Shown piece by piece: positions 32,042 to 40,943 of a DNA stretch of 64,000 nucleotides (within the stretch, counting starts at the first letter, position 1; each line of letters begins with the position of its first letter). This stretch comes from a virus, in the IMG/VR virus record IMGVR_UViG_3300025146_000011, positions 1-64,000 of that record. The stretch is one strand, 5' to 3'. The translations under genes were made by a program, and so were the position numbers. The notes below the pieces were generated by a model, which saw nothing but the letters and a program-made list of their open reading frames with translations, did not search any database and was not told the DNA's origin.

Positions 32042-34303
32042 ATGCATACAACAACAGGGACTATGTCCCCATCTTTAATATCTTTAACCCCCATCGCTCA
32101 ACAAATACTTACTAAACGTTATTTTAAAACCAAAGAAGATGGTACTCAGGAAACCTGGGAAGATCTTTGTCATCGCGTAGCCAATCATATAGCAAGAGCA
32201 GAAATTACTCTTGAACTCCAAACATATTGGGCTCAACAATTCTACGATCTTATTCACGATCTATGGTTTCTACCCAACAGTCCATGCTTAGTTAATGCTG
32301 GTACTAATATAGGTGGACTGCTTGCGTGCTTTGTAGTACCTCTAGAAGACAGTATAGACGGTATAGCTGAGACTAAAAAGTCCTTCATGAAGATAGCCCA
32401 AAAAGGAGGTGGTTGTGGGACAACCCTATCAAACCTCCGTCCAAAAGGCAACTATGTAGCGGGGTCAACGCACGCTCAGGCAGGTGGACCCATTGCATTC
32501 TTGAGAACAATATCATCTGATATGATAGCTATGACACAGTCAGGCTTCAGAGATATGGCATGTATGGCTACGATGAGAGTAGATCATCCAGATATACTAG
32601 AGTGCATACGTTGTAAAACACCATTAGCTGCTCTTCAGTATACCTTTAATATTACCGATGATGAAGCTAAGAATATGTTAGATGAAGGCATTCCTTCTCA
32701 GGTTCAGAAATTAATAGAAGATTTTTTGCATAACTTTAATATCTCCATTATGGTAACAGATGAATTCATGGAAGCCGTACATGATAATAAGGACTATAAT
32801 CTAACTTTTGATGGTAAAATTTACAAAACACTATCTGCTAAAGAAGTATTTAAAGAGATAGCTAAGAACGCATGGACATGGGGAGACCCAGGTTTAATGT
32901 TTTATAACAAGGTCAATAGCGAAGACAAGTCTTATACAGAAGAAATACAATCAAGTAATCCATGCGGTGAGCAGCAACTTCCACCTTATGGCTCATGTAA
33001 TTTAGGAAGTTTAAACTTAACTAAATTTGTTACTAGTAATGGTAAGGTAAACTGGGATCTACTAGCAGATAGGATCAACATAGCAACTAGGTTTCTGGAT
33101 AATGTAATAGATATGAACCAGTTTCCTACGCCTAAGATAGAAGACTGGGCTTCTCGAAACCGTCCTATCGGCCTTGGTGTTATGGGATGGGCTGATATGC
33201 TTATTAATATGAAGATGGCTTATGGCTCTCAAAATAGTTATAGGTTAGCTAAACAAGTAATGTCATTTATCCATGATAAAACTAATGAAGTTTCTGTAAG
33301 CTTAGCTAATGAAAAGGGAATGCTTAATCTAACTGGCAAAGGTGCCCTAGAAAATATACGACGCAATACTTGTATAACCAGTATAGCACCAACAGGAAGC
33401 ATAAGTCTCCTGGCTAATTGTTCTAGCGGTGTAGAGCCATGCTACAGTGATTCTATAACACGTACCGATAAAACAGGCACCTATCACACCACACATCCTA
33501 GTGCTGATGAGAAGTGCTTTAGGTGTGCTGTGTCAGAGAAGTATCCTGATAAGATACTATCTGCTGAAGCACACATACGTATGCAGGCAGCGTTTCAGAA
33601 TAACGGTGTAACATCTAGCATATCTAAAACAATTAATCTTGCAGAGACAGCCACTATAGAAGATGTGCTAAAGGCATATCAGCTAGCGTGGGAGCTCGAC
33701 TGTAAAGGAATTACGATCTACAGAGATAAAAGCAGGACTTCTGCGGTACTATCAACAGGCATAGTAACGAAACCAACCACAGTTAAGAGAAGTAAGCTTA
33801 TATCTCCCGATATACTTACTGGAGGTTACCGTGCTAAGATCCAGATGTTTGGCAAAGAGGGAGAGAAAATTACTTATTACCTTCAGATGTTTCCCAACGA
33901 ATCTGGACAAACAGATGAGCTCTTCTTGAGCTCAAGCCATCCAACAGAAGCAGACTTCTGTGCAATAATAGGGCGCTTAGGTACAATGGCCCTACGTAGA
34001 CTAGATCCTGATGAGATGGAAGCCTTTGCTAAACAATTAGAACAAGGTCAATCAACACGAGGTATTACTACATTCTTACGACATCGCTATGCCTCACTAG
34101 GTGAAGCGTTAGCAGCAGCCTTCAGAGAGGGCTTAAGACACTTTAGTGGTACTATAATTAATTTAATACCTACAGCTACAGTAGATACTAAAGAAGTTGT
34201 TCTAGGCCAGAAATGTCCAAAGTGTAAGCAGATGACCTTTGTAGTCGAAGCTGGCTGTAAGGTATGTAAGAATGATGAATGTATGTATAGTAAGTGCGGC
34301 TAA
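32042..34303 (+). CDS. nrdJ: class II (adenosylcobalamin-dependent) ribonucleotide reductase
   Basis: 753 residues from ATG 32042 (AAAGGAG eight bases upstream; ATG 32009 would add 11). The radical-site segment GLLACFVVPLEDS (about 91-103) and NPCGEQQLPPYGSCNLGS (about 305-322) mark the catalytic barrel; PTGSIS supports it. A TSCPD-type C-terminal domain follows (about 600-720), then a Cys-rich tail (CPKCK, CKVC, CMYSKC) for re-reduction or zinc binding. Class II enzymes need vitamin B12 and work with or without oxygen. It has its own consensus promoter. Confidence 0.92.
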   Translation: MHTTTGTMSPSLISLTPIAQQILTKRYFKTKEDGTQETWEDLCHRVANHIARAEITLELQTYWAQQFYDLIHDLWFLPNSPCLVNAGTNIGGLLACFVVPLEDSIDGIAETKKSFMKIAQKGGGCGTTLSNLRPKGNYVAGSTHAQAGGPIAFLRTISSDMIAMTQSGFRDMACMATMRVDHPDILECIRCKTPLAALQYTFNITDDEAKNMLDEGIPSQVQKLIEDFLHNFNISIMVTDEFMEAVHDNKDYNLTFDGKIYKTLSAKEVFKEIAKNAWTWGDPGLMFYNKVNSEDKSYTEEIQSSNPCGEQQLPPYGSCNLGSLNLTKFVTSNGKVNWDLLADRINIATRFLDNVIDMNQFPTPKIEDWASRNRPIGLGVMGWADMLINMKMAYGSQNSYRLAKQVMSFIHDKTNEVSVSLANEKGMLNLTGKGALENIRRNTCITSIAPTGSISLLANCSSGVEPCYSDSITRTDKTGTYHTTHPSADEKCFRCAVSEKYPDKILSAEAHIRMQAAFQNNGVTSSISKTINLAETATIEDVLKAYQLAWELDCKGITIYRDKSRTSAVLSTGIVTKPTTVKRSKLISPDILTGGYRAKIQMFGKEGEKITYYLQMFPNESGQTDELFLSSSHPTEADFCAIIGRLGTMALRRLDPDEMEAFAKQLEQGQSTRGITTFLRHRYASLGEALAAAFREGLRHFSGTIINLIPTATVDTKEVVLGQKCPKCKQMTFVVEAGCKVCKNDECMYSKCG

Positions 34304-34322
34304 GCCACATTGTGGCTTAGCC
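34298..34322 (+). terminator. hairpin at the end of the RNR gene
   Basis: GGCTAAGCCAC (34298-34308), 3-base loop, GTGGCTTAGCC (34312-34322): a perfect 11-bp stem that includes the stop codon. No long T-run follows (TTATGG), so it may stabilise or attenuate rather than fully terminate. Confidence 0.6.
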
Positions 34323-34355
34323 TTATGGAGTGGTTAGGTAGTTGGAGGGAGATAT

Positions 34356-34667
34356 ATGCACACGATAAGTTTAGGACCTAGGAATAATCTTATATTACAA
34401 ATGATCTTAGCAATGAATGTTATGTATTTGTCTACTAGAGATCATCTACATCACCGCCCCCTTAAAACACTTGATCCACACATATGGACTATAAGGGCTT
34501 CAAATATCGTTTTACAGTATACTATACCCATCATTAACGGCCGTCGCATTTGCAGGGATTGTCATTATGGGGATGAGTATTTGAGAATGAAGCTTAGGAT
34601 AAGCCCAGCGTGCTGCCTCAAGTACTACTGTTTGAAGAATTTGTATCCAGACTTAAATCATTGGTAA
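34356..34667 (+). CDS. hypothetical protein with Cys/His C-terminus
   Basis: 103 residues, GGAGGGAG upstream. The second half has CRDCHYG and CCLKYYC, a possible zinc site. The first half is helical with many Ile/Leu/Met. No family recognised. Confidence 0.65.
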   Translation: MHTISLGPRNNLILQMILAMNVMYLSTRDHLHHRPLKTLDPHIWTIRASNIVLQYTIPIINGRRICRDCHYGDEYLRMKLRISPACCLKYYCLKNLYPDLNHW

Positions 34668-34734
34668 CCCGTTCGAATGGGAGATATTTACTGATACTAA
34701 ACATAGAGACCTGTTTTCGAAGGAGGTATAAGTA

Positions 34735-34893
34735 ATGTATATTTCAGAGACAAACCTACCCTATATATTACCCATTTTAATGGGTATAGAATGTCTAATC
34801 TATTATAATAATTGGAGTAATAATAAAAACTTTCCCTTCTCTTATCCCTATGTGGCTGCCAATTTGATATTACAAAGAATGGGATGTGGGTAG
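34735..34893 (+). CDS. small hydrophobic protein
   Basis: 52 residues, AAGGAGG upstream. It contains PYILPILMGIECLIYY and ends PYVAANLILQRMGCG, loosely like the LLGI family. Stop is directly followed by the next start (TAG-ATG). No function assigned. Confidence 0.6.
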   Translation: MYISETNLPYILPILMGIECLIYYNNWSNNKNFPFSYPYVAANLILQRMGCG

Positions 34894-35106
34894 ATGATAT
34901 TACTACACTTAATATTTTTGGGGTTATTTTTTGGTTCACTTGTTTTATTTGGTATAGGGGTGTTTATTACCACACAAACAATAATAGATGGTGTTACTAT
35001 GAAGACATTGCTATGGTTGACAATTACACATCTTGGTATAACATGTATAGTGTTGTTTAGTGATATTCTTTGTACATTGAGGTGTAAATATCGCAAGATA
35101 AAATAA
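34894..35106 (+). CDS. small membrane protein
   Basis: 70 residues with two spans (about 2-25 and 39-60) and a basic tail (CKYRKIK). Coupled to the previous gene. No family recognised; the trio 34735-35398 looks like a membrane-protein operon. Confidence 0.6.
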   Translation: MILLHLIFLGLFFGSLVLFGIGVFITTQTIIDGVTMKTLLWLTITHLGITCIVLFSDILCTLRCKYRKIK

Positions 35107-35170
35107 AAATACTAAATTATACTCGTGAAGATTGTTTTATGTATCTTCAAGCTAAAGGGAGGTAAATAAA

Positions 35171-35398
35171 ATGATATGGGAAGCGCTTGCTCTTTTTGTT
35201 TTTATAGGTTGGTTGCTACTGAAGATAGCAGGTGAAGATAAGTCTCTTAAGAAGGGGCTAAGGACATTTATGTTAGGAGCAGGAGGTATTATACTCGGAT
35301 TGATCATTTGCCCGCACCTAGTACTGTGGTCACTAATCATAATAATGATAATAAGTGTATGCAAACTGAAACAATACATAGAGAAGCATTATAGTTAA
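35171..35398 (+). CDS. small membrane protein
   Basis: 75 residues behind AAGGGAGG. Two hydrophobic segments (about 5-18 and 33-62) around a basic loop (GEDKSLKKGLR), ending in a basic tail. A holin-like layout, but no family evidence. Confidence 0.65.
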   Translation: MIWEALALFVFIGWLLLKIAGEDKSLKKGLRTFMLGAGGIILGLIICPHLVLWSLIIIMIISVCKLKQYIEKHYS

Positions 35399-35434
35399 TA
35401 GTACATGAAGAGGGGATAAAAGGAGGGTGTAAAA

Positions 35435-36037
35435 ATGAAGATAACTAGAGAATTTTTAGTAAAAAACAATGCCTGCGAAGGTGACGTAGCCACGTGCGAC
35501 GGATTAAGAAAGATAGAATTGAAGACTTTGATTCAATTCTACATACATAATAATAAATTCGATTTGGGTAATTTGCTCCTGACAAAAATTTTAAAAGAGA
35601 AGGAATTAGTGGAATATGCAATGTATGCTGCAAAATTAGTATTACCGATTTTTGAAAAGTGTACAGATAGTGATAAGCCACACCTAGCGATAGAAGCTGC
35701 TAAGTCTGTTATTGCTGCAGCTAATACTGCTTATATTGCTTATATTGCTGATGCTACTAAAGTTGTCTTCACCACTAATGCTGCTAATGCTGTTAATGCT
35801 GCTTATATTGAAGCTAATGATGCTTATGCTGCTTATATTGAAGCTAATAATAATAATACTGTTACTGATGCTAATGCTGTTGCTACTGCTGCTGCTAACG
35901 CTGCTAACGTTGCTTATACTGCTTACTATACTGCTACTAAGTCTGGTTTTGCTATTAATGCTTCTAATGTTGCAAAGGCAACAGGTAAAAAAATATTAGA
36001 TTTTGGTTTAAATTTAATAGAGAGGAGGTATTCTTAA
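35435..36037 (+). CDS. Imm5-like protein with Ala-rich repeats
   Basis: 200 residues, AGGAGGG upstream. The N-terminal 90 residues resemble the Imm5-type domain seen in many phages (LVEYAMYAAKLVLPIFEK then DKPHLAIEAAKSVIAA). Residues 85-175 are a low-complexity Ala/Asn/Tyr repeat (AAYIEAND, AAYIEANN) built from GCT, AAT, ACT and TAT codons, visible as a trinucleotide repeat at about 35690-35960. The repeat is probably helical and length-variable. Function unknown. Confidence 0.6.
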   Translation: MKITREFLVKNNACEGDVATCDGLRKIELKTLIQFYIHNNKFDLGNLLLTKILKEKELVEYAMYAAKLVLPIFEKCTDSDKPHLAIEAAKSVIAAANTAYIAYIADATKVVFTTNAANAVNAAYIEANDAYAAYIEANNNNTVTDANAVATAAANAANVAYTAYYTATKSGFAINASNVAKATGKKILDFGLNLIERRYS

Positions 36038-36038
36038 A

Positions 36039-36077
36039 ATGACAATACAAATAATCCCTAATTTAGAAAATGAATAA
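36039..36077 (+). CDS. 12-codon leader peptide
   Basis: MTIQIIPNLENE, with GGAGG ten bases upstream. Its stop overlaps the ATG of the RNA ligase by 8 bases, so it may deliver ribosomes to that start. Supported only by ribosome binding site and overlap. Confidence 0.4.
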   Translation: MTIQIIPNLENE

Positions 36078-37026
36078 GTCCACTCATAAGGTTGAAGTAG
36101 TGTCTATTACATTGGAGCCACATCCAAACGCTGATAGTCTATCTATAGTACGTATTTTTGGCTATACAATTGTAGTTAAGACTGAGCAATGGGAAGGAAT
36201 CAATATTGGAGCGTATATAGTGCCTGACAGTGTTGTTGATATTACACGTCCCGAGTTTTCTTTCTTAACTAATCCTCGTATTAAAGTTAAGAAACTGCGT
36301 GGTGTGGTATCTATGGGTCTTCTTATGCCTGCTCCTCTTGGAGCTCAGGTAGGTGATGATGTAGCAGAATATTATGGAGTGACTAGGTACGAACCACCAC
36401 TTGAAAACTTAAGCACAGGCGGAGAAATTGGACCCACACCAGACGGCATATATTACAAATACGATATAGATACATACTATCGTTATCCTACTATCTTCCA
36501 AAAAGAAGATGAAGTATGGATAACAGAGAAACTACATGGATCTTCGGCAAGGTATGTGTTCCAAGATAATGATATGTATATTGGATCGCGCAATGAATGG
36601 AAAAAGGGCGATGGTAATATTTGGGCAGGAGCCCTTAAGCAAAATACATGGATAGAAGAATGGTGTAGAGCACATGAAGGGTATGCCTTATATGGTGAAG
36701 TATTTGGCTATGTGCAGGATTTAAAATACGGTCACGGTAAAGGACAGTATAGTTTTAGAGTATTTGATGTGCTCCATAGAGGTAGGTGGTTAGATTTCGA
36801 TGAACTATTTCGGATTGGATTGGATTTCAATAAACTAGTACCAACACTATATGTTGGGCATTATCACCCCACATTAATACAATATGCAGATGGAGATAGT
36901 TGTATACCTAAAGCCAATCACATACGAGAAGGTATTGTAATTAAACCTGTCGTCAATCGACAGGATGATGCTATAGGTAGAGTTATATTAAAAGTAGTTA
37001 GTAATAAATATCTAGAGAGGGCTTAA
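36070..37026 (+). CDS. RNA ligase (DraRnl/Rnl5-like)
   Basis: 318 residues. An N-terminal OB-type module (VVSITLEPHPNADSL, then KLRGVVSMGLLMP, about 9-100) precedes the nucleotidyltransferase domain. The adenylation motif is KLHGSSARY (Lys at about 154), with a later GEVFG and REGIVIKP (motif IV) and KVVSNKY (motif V). OB-then-NTase order is typical of the Deinococcus-type RNA ligases, which seal nicks in RNA. A PrfH-like gene lies 460 bases downstream, suggesting RNA or ribosome repair. Contains a 7-bp perfect hairpin (36946-36964). Confidence 0.85.
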   Translation: MNKSTHKVEVVSITLEPHPNADSLSIVRIFGYTIVVKTEQWEGINIGAYIVPDSVVDITRPEFSFLTNPRIKVKKLRGVVSMGLLMPAPLGAQVGDDVAEYYGVTRYEPPLENLSTGGEIGPTPDGIYYKYDIDTYYRYPTIFQKEDEVWITEKLHGSSARYVFQDNDMYIGSRNEWKKGDGNIWAGALKQNTWIEEWCRAHEGYALYGEVFGYVQDLKYGHGKGQYSFRVFDVLHRGRWLDFDELFRIGLDFNKLVPTLYVGHYHPTLIQYADGDSCIPKANHIREGIVIKPVVNRQDDAIGRVILKVVSNKYLERA

Positions 37027-37027
37027 T

Positions 37028-37246
37028 ATGAAATCTCAACTACCAGAAGAAGAATTAAATAGAATTAAAGAACAGTGTAGGGTATTGAGTAAGTACCTGA
37101 AACATAGTGGTTTAGCAGAAGACGAGGATACAATACCACATGAGCGATTCTTATATGTCCAAGACGTAGGAATACTACTAAAAGAAATAGATAGATTAAG
37201 GGATGCTTCTCCATTAGATATGAATATATTTCCTTGGTTGACATAG
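37028..37246 (+). CDS. hypothetical protein
   Basis: 72 residues, GAGAGGG upstream, mostly charged helix (PEEELNRIKEQCRVLSKYLK). Between the RNA ligase and PrfH-like genes. No family recognised. Confidence 0.65.
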   Translation: MKSQLPEEELNRIKEQCRVLSKYLKHSGLAEDEDTIPHERFLYVQDVGILLKEIDRLRDASPLDMNIFPWLT

Positions 37247-37278
37247 GTAGCATGTAGTTTAGTTGAATGGAGGCAATT

Positions 37279-37494
37279 ATGAAAGAAATCGATTACTATA
37301 TAAGAAAACGGATTTTGCAGTATACTTTAAATTTTATTGATGTAAACCGTAGTGCACTCTCAGATGATGGCGATACAACATATAATCCAGAATATAAAGA
37401 ATGGAATCAATTAAAAGATTGTATTGAACGGAAACTAAAAGCTGCTAGAATTAATATAGAAAATTTAAGTAAGAAAGCCCTTGAGAATGAATAA
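37279..37494 (+). CDS. hypothetical helical protein
   Basis: 71 residues from ATG 37279 (GGAGG seven bases before; ATG 37267 is part of that site). Basic and helical. Overlaps the PrfH-like gene by 8 bases. No family recognised. Confidence 0.65.
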   Translation: MKEIDYYIRKRILQYTLNFIDVNRSALSDDGDTTYNPEYKEWNQLKDCIERKLKAARINIENLSKKALENE

Positions 37495-37900
37495 GTTTAA
37501 AGTTGGTGAAGAAGGACAAAAGAATATAAATAAACAATTACTGTTTTCAATTACAATAGATGATTTTGAAATACAAACTTTTAAAGCAGGCGGCAAGGGG
37601 GGACAACACCAAAACAAAACAGAGAGTGCTGTTAGATTAATCCACCACCCCTCAGGAGCTGTAGCTGAAAGCAGAGAACATAAAAATCAGTTACAGAATA
37701 AAAAAGAAGCGTTTAAAAGGGTAGTTGAAACAGTAAAATTTAAAATATGGCATAAAATTGAAATATCTAAAAGACTAGGTAAATACGTAGATATAGAAAA
37801 GATAGTTGAAGATCAAATACAACCAGATTCTCTGGTTATTGAATCTAGAATGAACGGCAAGTGGATTCCTTATAAGGAATCATTACAAGAAGAGAGATAA
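37487..37900 (+). CDS. PrfH/ArfB-like release-factor homologue
   Basis: 137 residues from ATG 37487. KAGGKGGQHQNKTESAVRLI (about 36-55) holds the GGQ motif that triggers peptidyl-tRNA hydrolysis on the ribosome; RLIHHPSGAVAESREHKNQ follows as in release factors. There is no codon-reading domain, so it resembles PrfH or ArfB, which rescue stalled ribosomes. PrfH in bacteria sits beside the RNA ligase RtcB and acts on cut ribosomes; here a different RNA ligase gene is close by. Confidence 0.8.
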   Translation: MNKFKVGEEGQKNINKQLLFSITIDDFEIQTFKAGGKGGQHQNKTESAVRLIHHPSGAVAESREHKNQLQNKKEAFKRVVETVKFKIWHKIEISKRLGKYVDIEKIVEDQIQPDSLVIESRMNGKWIPYKESLQEER

Positions 37901-38365
37901 ATGAATAATTATATCCATAATAACTACATGAGACTAACAGAGGGCATCAACAAAGAAACCCTAGAGAACTGGAAGCAAGATGTTACACAAGCCGAAATAT
38001 TGTCCTTCGAGATATCACGACCTGGTATAGGTATGTATGGAACATTAGACCCTGGTGAGATTGCAGAATTGAAAATCTACCGATCTCTATGGGATTTTTA
38101 TTTATGGTACTCATGTCCAGAAAGCTATGTGTTATGTGGACAAAGACGTAGTAGTTATGGAACTTATTTTCCTATTGAATTTTTGGATAGATTACTATAC
38201 ATCCACGGTCTTGCATATTATACTTGGGACACCCTCTGTGAGAGCCTGGGTCAATTAACCAGTGGAATACCGTGTTATATTTATACTTACAAAGCCATAT
38301 TGGGTAATTATATAAGAGCGGCAAGATATAGCGCTTCCCTACGTAAATGGCTGGCGAATTTGTAA
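37901..38365 (+). CDS. hypothetical protein
   Basis: 154 residues, starting right after the PrfH-like gene (TAA-ATG). Tyr and Trp rich (YRSLWDFYLWYSC), with four or five cysteines. No family recognised. Position suggests a role with the release factor. Confidence 0.65.
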   Translation: MNNYIHNNYMRLTEGINKETLENWKQDVTQAEILSFEISRPGIGMYGTLDPGEIAELKIYRSLWDFYLWYSCPESYVLCGQRRSSYGTYFPIEFLDRLLYIHGLAYYTWDTLCESLGQLTSGIPCYIYTYKAILGNYIRAARYSASLRKWLANL

Positions 38366-38425
38366 TTTACAAGATAAAGATATTAGTTTCGATTAAAAAT
38401 TATAAAAACTAATGGAGGTGGGTAA

Positions 38426-39115
38426 ATGACTGATATATCAAATTGGAGAGCATTAATTCATAAACAAACTACATCAGAAAAAGATTTTAGTGGATCATCT
38501 GAATTTATAATGATTCCTGTTAATGAATATCAGATAGGCAATCTATTAGGATTATTAAAAAGAAGTAAAGAACATTATAATGGAGATTGGTTTTTTGAAA
38601 TAATAAGCGTTTTGGTAACCGCATTGCATGATATGGGGATAAATTATCCACCTTATATTTATAATAATTTTGGGGATATATGGACAATAGAAGATTTATG
38701 TAATGATAACTTTTGGGAAGATAAGAAAAAAGAATTTGAAGCAGACATTGATACTCCTAAAACCATAGAAGAACTTGCGAATGATAGAAGGGAATTTCTA
38801 GATAAACATTTAAAGGAACAAAGCAATGAGAAATCTAAATATATAATAAGATCAAAAGAAGTTGATGTGTTCCATTGGACAAGCAGGGAAGAAGAATACC
38901 CTGAGTGGATTTGCGAAGCAATCAAATTTGGTGATATTCTAATAGAACAAAAAGGGCATTTGGGTATGAGATTGTCTTTGGGTGCAGGAGAGTGCGTCTT
39001 CCTAGGAGATTACATTATTTTGGATCGTGATACTGGTAAAATAACTAAATGTAGAGAAGATTTCTTTAAACTTTGTTATGAGCCTTTTAAGTCGAATGGG
39101 GTTTTAAATGAATAA
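38426..39115 (+). CDS. phage protein with conserved C-terminal beta domain
   Basis: 229 residues, GGAGG upstream. The last 80 residues (VDVFHWTSREEEYPEW, then GECVFLGDYIILDRDTGKI and EDFFKLCYEP) match a small domain that recurs at the C-terminus of many phage proteins of unknown function. The first 130 residues are helical and acidic. Overlaps the next gene by 8 bases. Confidence 0.7.
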   Translation: MTDISNWRALIHKQTTSEKDFSGSSEFIMIPVNEYQIGNLLGLLKRSKEHYNGDWFFEIISVLVTALHDMGINYPPYIYNNFGDIWTIEDLCNDNFWEDKKKEFEADIDTPKTIEELANDRREFLDKHLKEQSNEKSKYIIRSKEVDVFHWTSREEEYPEWICEAIKFGDILIEQKGHLGMRLSLGAGECVFLGDYIILDRDTGKITKCREDFFKLCYEPFKSNGVLNE

Positions 39116-39398
39116 ATTATACAAAATACCAGTAAGCGATATACACTATGATTGTAATATGATCGTATTGGCAGGATCTAAAGAAGAAGCTCTACAGAAA
39201 GCGTATGAGTATCAATTAAAACAAAGTAGGGCTTGTGTAGAAATTCTTTCCTCCATTGCTGTTTATGAAACAGAAACAGAAAAAGACGTATGGATACAAG
39301 AACACATACAAGAGCATTTAGATAATCTAGAAGTAAATAAGATACAAGAATTGACAGAAGATATTTATCTCAGTAAAGAAGAGAGAGCGTTAAAATAA
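39108..39398 (+). CDS. hypothetical protein
   Basis: 96 residues overlapping the previous gene. It starts with a strand and a helix (MIVLAGSKEEALQKAYEYQL), then a charged helical end. No family recognised. Confidence 0.65.
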   Translation: MNKLYKIPVSDIHYDCNMIVLAGSKEEALQKAYEYQLKQSRACVEILSSIAVYETETEKDVWIQEHIQEHLDNLEVNKIQELTEDIYLSKEERALK

Positions 39399-39420
39399 GT
39401 ATATTACCAAAGGAGATGTA

Positions 39421-40299
39421 ATGACGATAAATTTAATCAACCCTAAGGAATACAATTATGTTGTAACTAAACTACGGCAATTCTTTCAGGCTAAAGGTTT
39501 TATAGAAACACCAGTACAACACAGACTAAGCATCCTAGCAGCATGTGAAGATCCATCTACGATAGCTACATTTAACTACGCAGGAGAACTATGGCCTCTT
39601 CCACAAACAGGTCAGATGTGGCTAGAATATGAGTTACTCAAGAACCCAAGTGAAACGGGATTCTATTGCATAAGTACAAGCTATCGCAATGAAGCTAATC
39701 CCATACCAGGTAGACATGATTTGGTTTTCCCCATGTTTGAATTCGAAACACATGGTGATATAAATAATCTGGTAAATCTGGAATTAGAGTTATTGGAACA
39801 TTTAGGTTTCGGAGATCAACAAGAGTATTGCTCGGCCATATATGACTACTCGCAACTTGCAGAAACATTTAAGACTAAAATATTAACAGCAGAACATGAG
39901 GAATTGTTATATAAAGAACGTCATATACCAATTGCTTTCTTAACATTGTTTCCACAGTATACTTCACCATTTTGGAATATGTGTGTAGTAGATAAAATTA
40001 GAAGAGATAAAGCAGCTAAGGTTGATGTTATTTTATATGGTATGGAAACGATAGGTTCTGCCGAGAGATCTTCTGATCCAGAAGAAATGAATTATCTTTT
40101 TCATACGATAAGCGACGGTATGTATGCTAAGATATTGTATTCTCAATTTGGTAAGGAGCGGGTAGAAAAAGAATTAAAAGAATTTTTGTCATCATCTTTC
40201 TTTACTAGATGTGGTGGTGGTATAGGACTAACCAGACTAATAAGAGCCATGAGGATGGCTGGATTATTAGAAGAAACTTCGTGCATCATTAAGAGTTGA
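39421..40299 (+). CDS. AsnRS/AspRS-like class II synthetase core
   Basis: 292 residues, AAAGGAGATGTA upstream. Motif 2 reads STSYRNEANPIPGRHDLVF with FEFE after it; motif 3 is GGGIGLTRLIRAM near the C-terminus. These are the ATP-binding motifs of class II aminoacyl-tRNA synthetases of the Asp/Asn type. The anticodon-binding domain is missing, as in AsnA-like asparagine synthetases. It may therefore make asparagine or aminoacylate a different carrier rather than charge tRNA. A tRNA-charging role cannot be excluded. Confidence 0.75.
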   Translation: MTINLINPKEYNYVVTKLRQFFQAKGFIETPVQHRLSILAACEDPSTIATFNYAGELWPLPQTGQMWLEYELLKNPSETGFYCISTSYRNEANPIPGRHDLVFPMFEFETHGDINNLVNLELELLEHLGFGDQQEYCSAIYDYSQLAETFKTKILTAEHEELLYKERHIPIAFLTLFPQYTSPFWNMCVVDKIRRDKAAKVDVILYGMETIGSAERSSDPEEMNYLFHTISDGMYAKILYSQFGKERVEKELKEFLSSSFFTRCGGGIGLTRLIRAMRMAGLLEETSCIIKS

Positions 40300-40339
40300 T
40301 CTAGAAAGGATCCATATATAAAAATATGGGGTATAAATC

Positions 40340-40480
40340 ATGCAAGATAAAGATGCAACCACGAAAGACAATAATAGGCAAAAGAAGTATAATGCTTGTA
40401 CTGAACCTTGTGATGTAGAAATAGGGCCATGTTGTTGTGGAGCATGGCATATCTTAGATACAGGAGACAATAATGAGTAA
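40340..40480 (+). CDS. small Cys-rich protein
   Basis: 46 residues with CTEPC and CCCGAWH, a possible zinc site, preceded by GGGGTATAA. Its 3' end overlaps the next gene (shared ATGAGTAA region) and the first 64-bp repeat copy. No family recognised. Confidence 0.6.
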   Translation: MQDKDATTKDNNRQKKYNACTEPCDVEIGPCCCGAWHILDTGDNNE

Positions 40481-40525
40481 GACAAGACCTAGACAAGAAC
40501 CAATTGCAGAGCTTAAAGAATTATT
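40462..40525 (+). repeat. 64-bp direct repeat, copy 1
   Basis: This stretch (ribosome binding site, start and first codons of the 40473 gene) is repeated without change at 41165-41228, 703 bases downstream. Confidence 0.9.
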
Positions 40526-40922
40526 GCAATCAAAAGAATACAAAGCCAGTAAGAACTGGCACGCAGAAAAAGAAAATTATATCAATAATGTTAACGAGTT
40601 ATTGGCTAAAATTAAACAATGGCTCAAGGAAGAAGTAAGTAAGGGATTAATAATTATAGAAAACAAGACAATATTAGTAAATGAGTTAGGTGAGTATGCA
40701 ATACAATGCCTATGTTTAAGAACAAGCAATACCTTTATTACTATTCGACCTATAGGTTGCGTGGTATCAGGTGTAGATGGAGCAATCAACATAGAAATTC
40801 CTTGGATGACCAGAACAGTTTGTTGCATGAACAATCGGTGGAATTACATGACCGAAGGAGGATTTGTTAATTTAACAAAAAATACCTTTAAAGAAATGCT
40901 TCAAGAATCCTTAACAGACTAA
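40473..40922 (+). CDS. hypothetical protein
   Basis: 149 residues, AGGAG upstream. Helical first third (IAELKELLQSKEYKASKNWH), strand-rich later part (TFITIRPIGCVVSGVDGAIN), ending ESLTD. Its first 17 codons are duplicated downstream in a truncated copy (41176). No family recognised. Confidence 0.7.
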   Translation: MSKTRPRQEPIAELKELLQSKEYKASKNWHAEKENYINNVNELLAKIKQWLKEEVSKGLIIIENKTILVNELGEYAIQCLCLRTSNTFITIRPIGCVVSGVDGAINIEIPWMTRTVCCMNNRWNYMTEGGFVNLTKNTFKEMLQESLTD

Positions 40923-40943
40923 CAATATAACGGGGGAAATTAG

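Noticed and set aside
34668-34690. TTCGAAT-containing hairpin-like stretch resembling a tRNA T-arm
   Set aside because: The stem does not close correctly around the loop, and no acceptor, D or anticodon arms can be drawn. No tRNA is called in the window.
35171-35398. Holin call for the small membrane proteins at 34894 and 35171
   Set aside because: Size and two spans fit, but many phage membrane proteins look alike and no lysis enzyme is adjacent. Left as membrane proteins.
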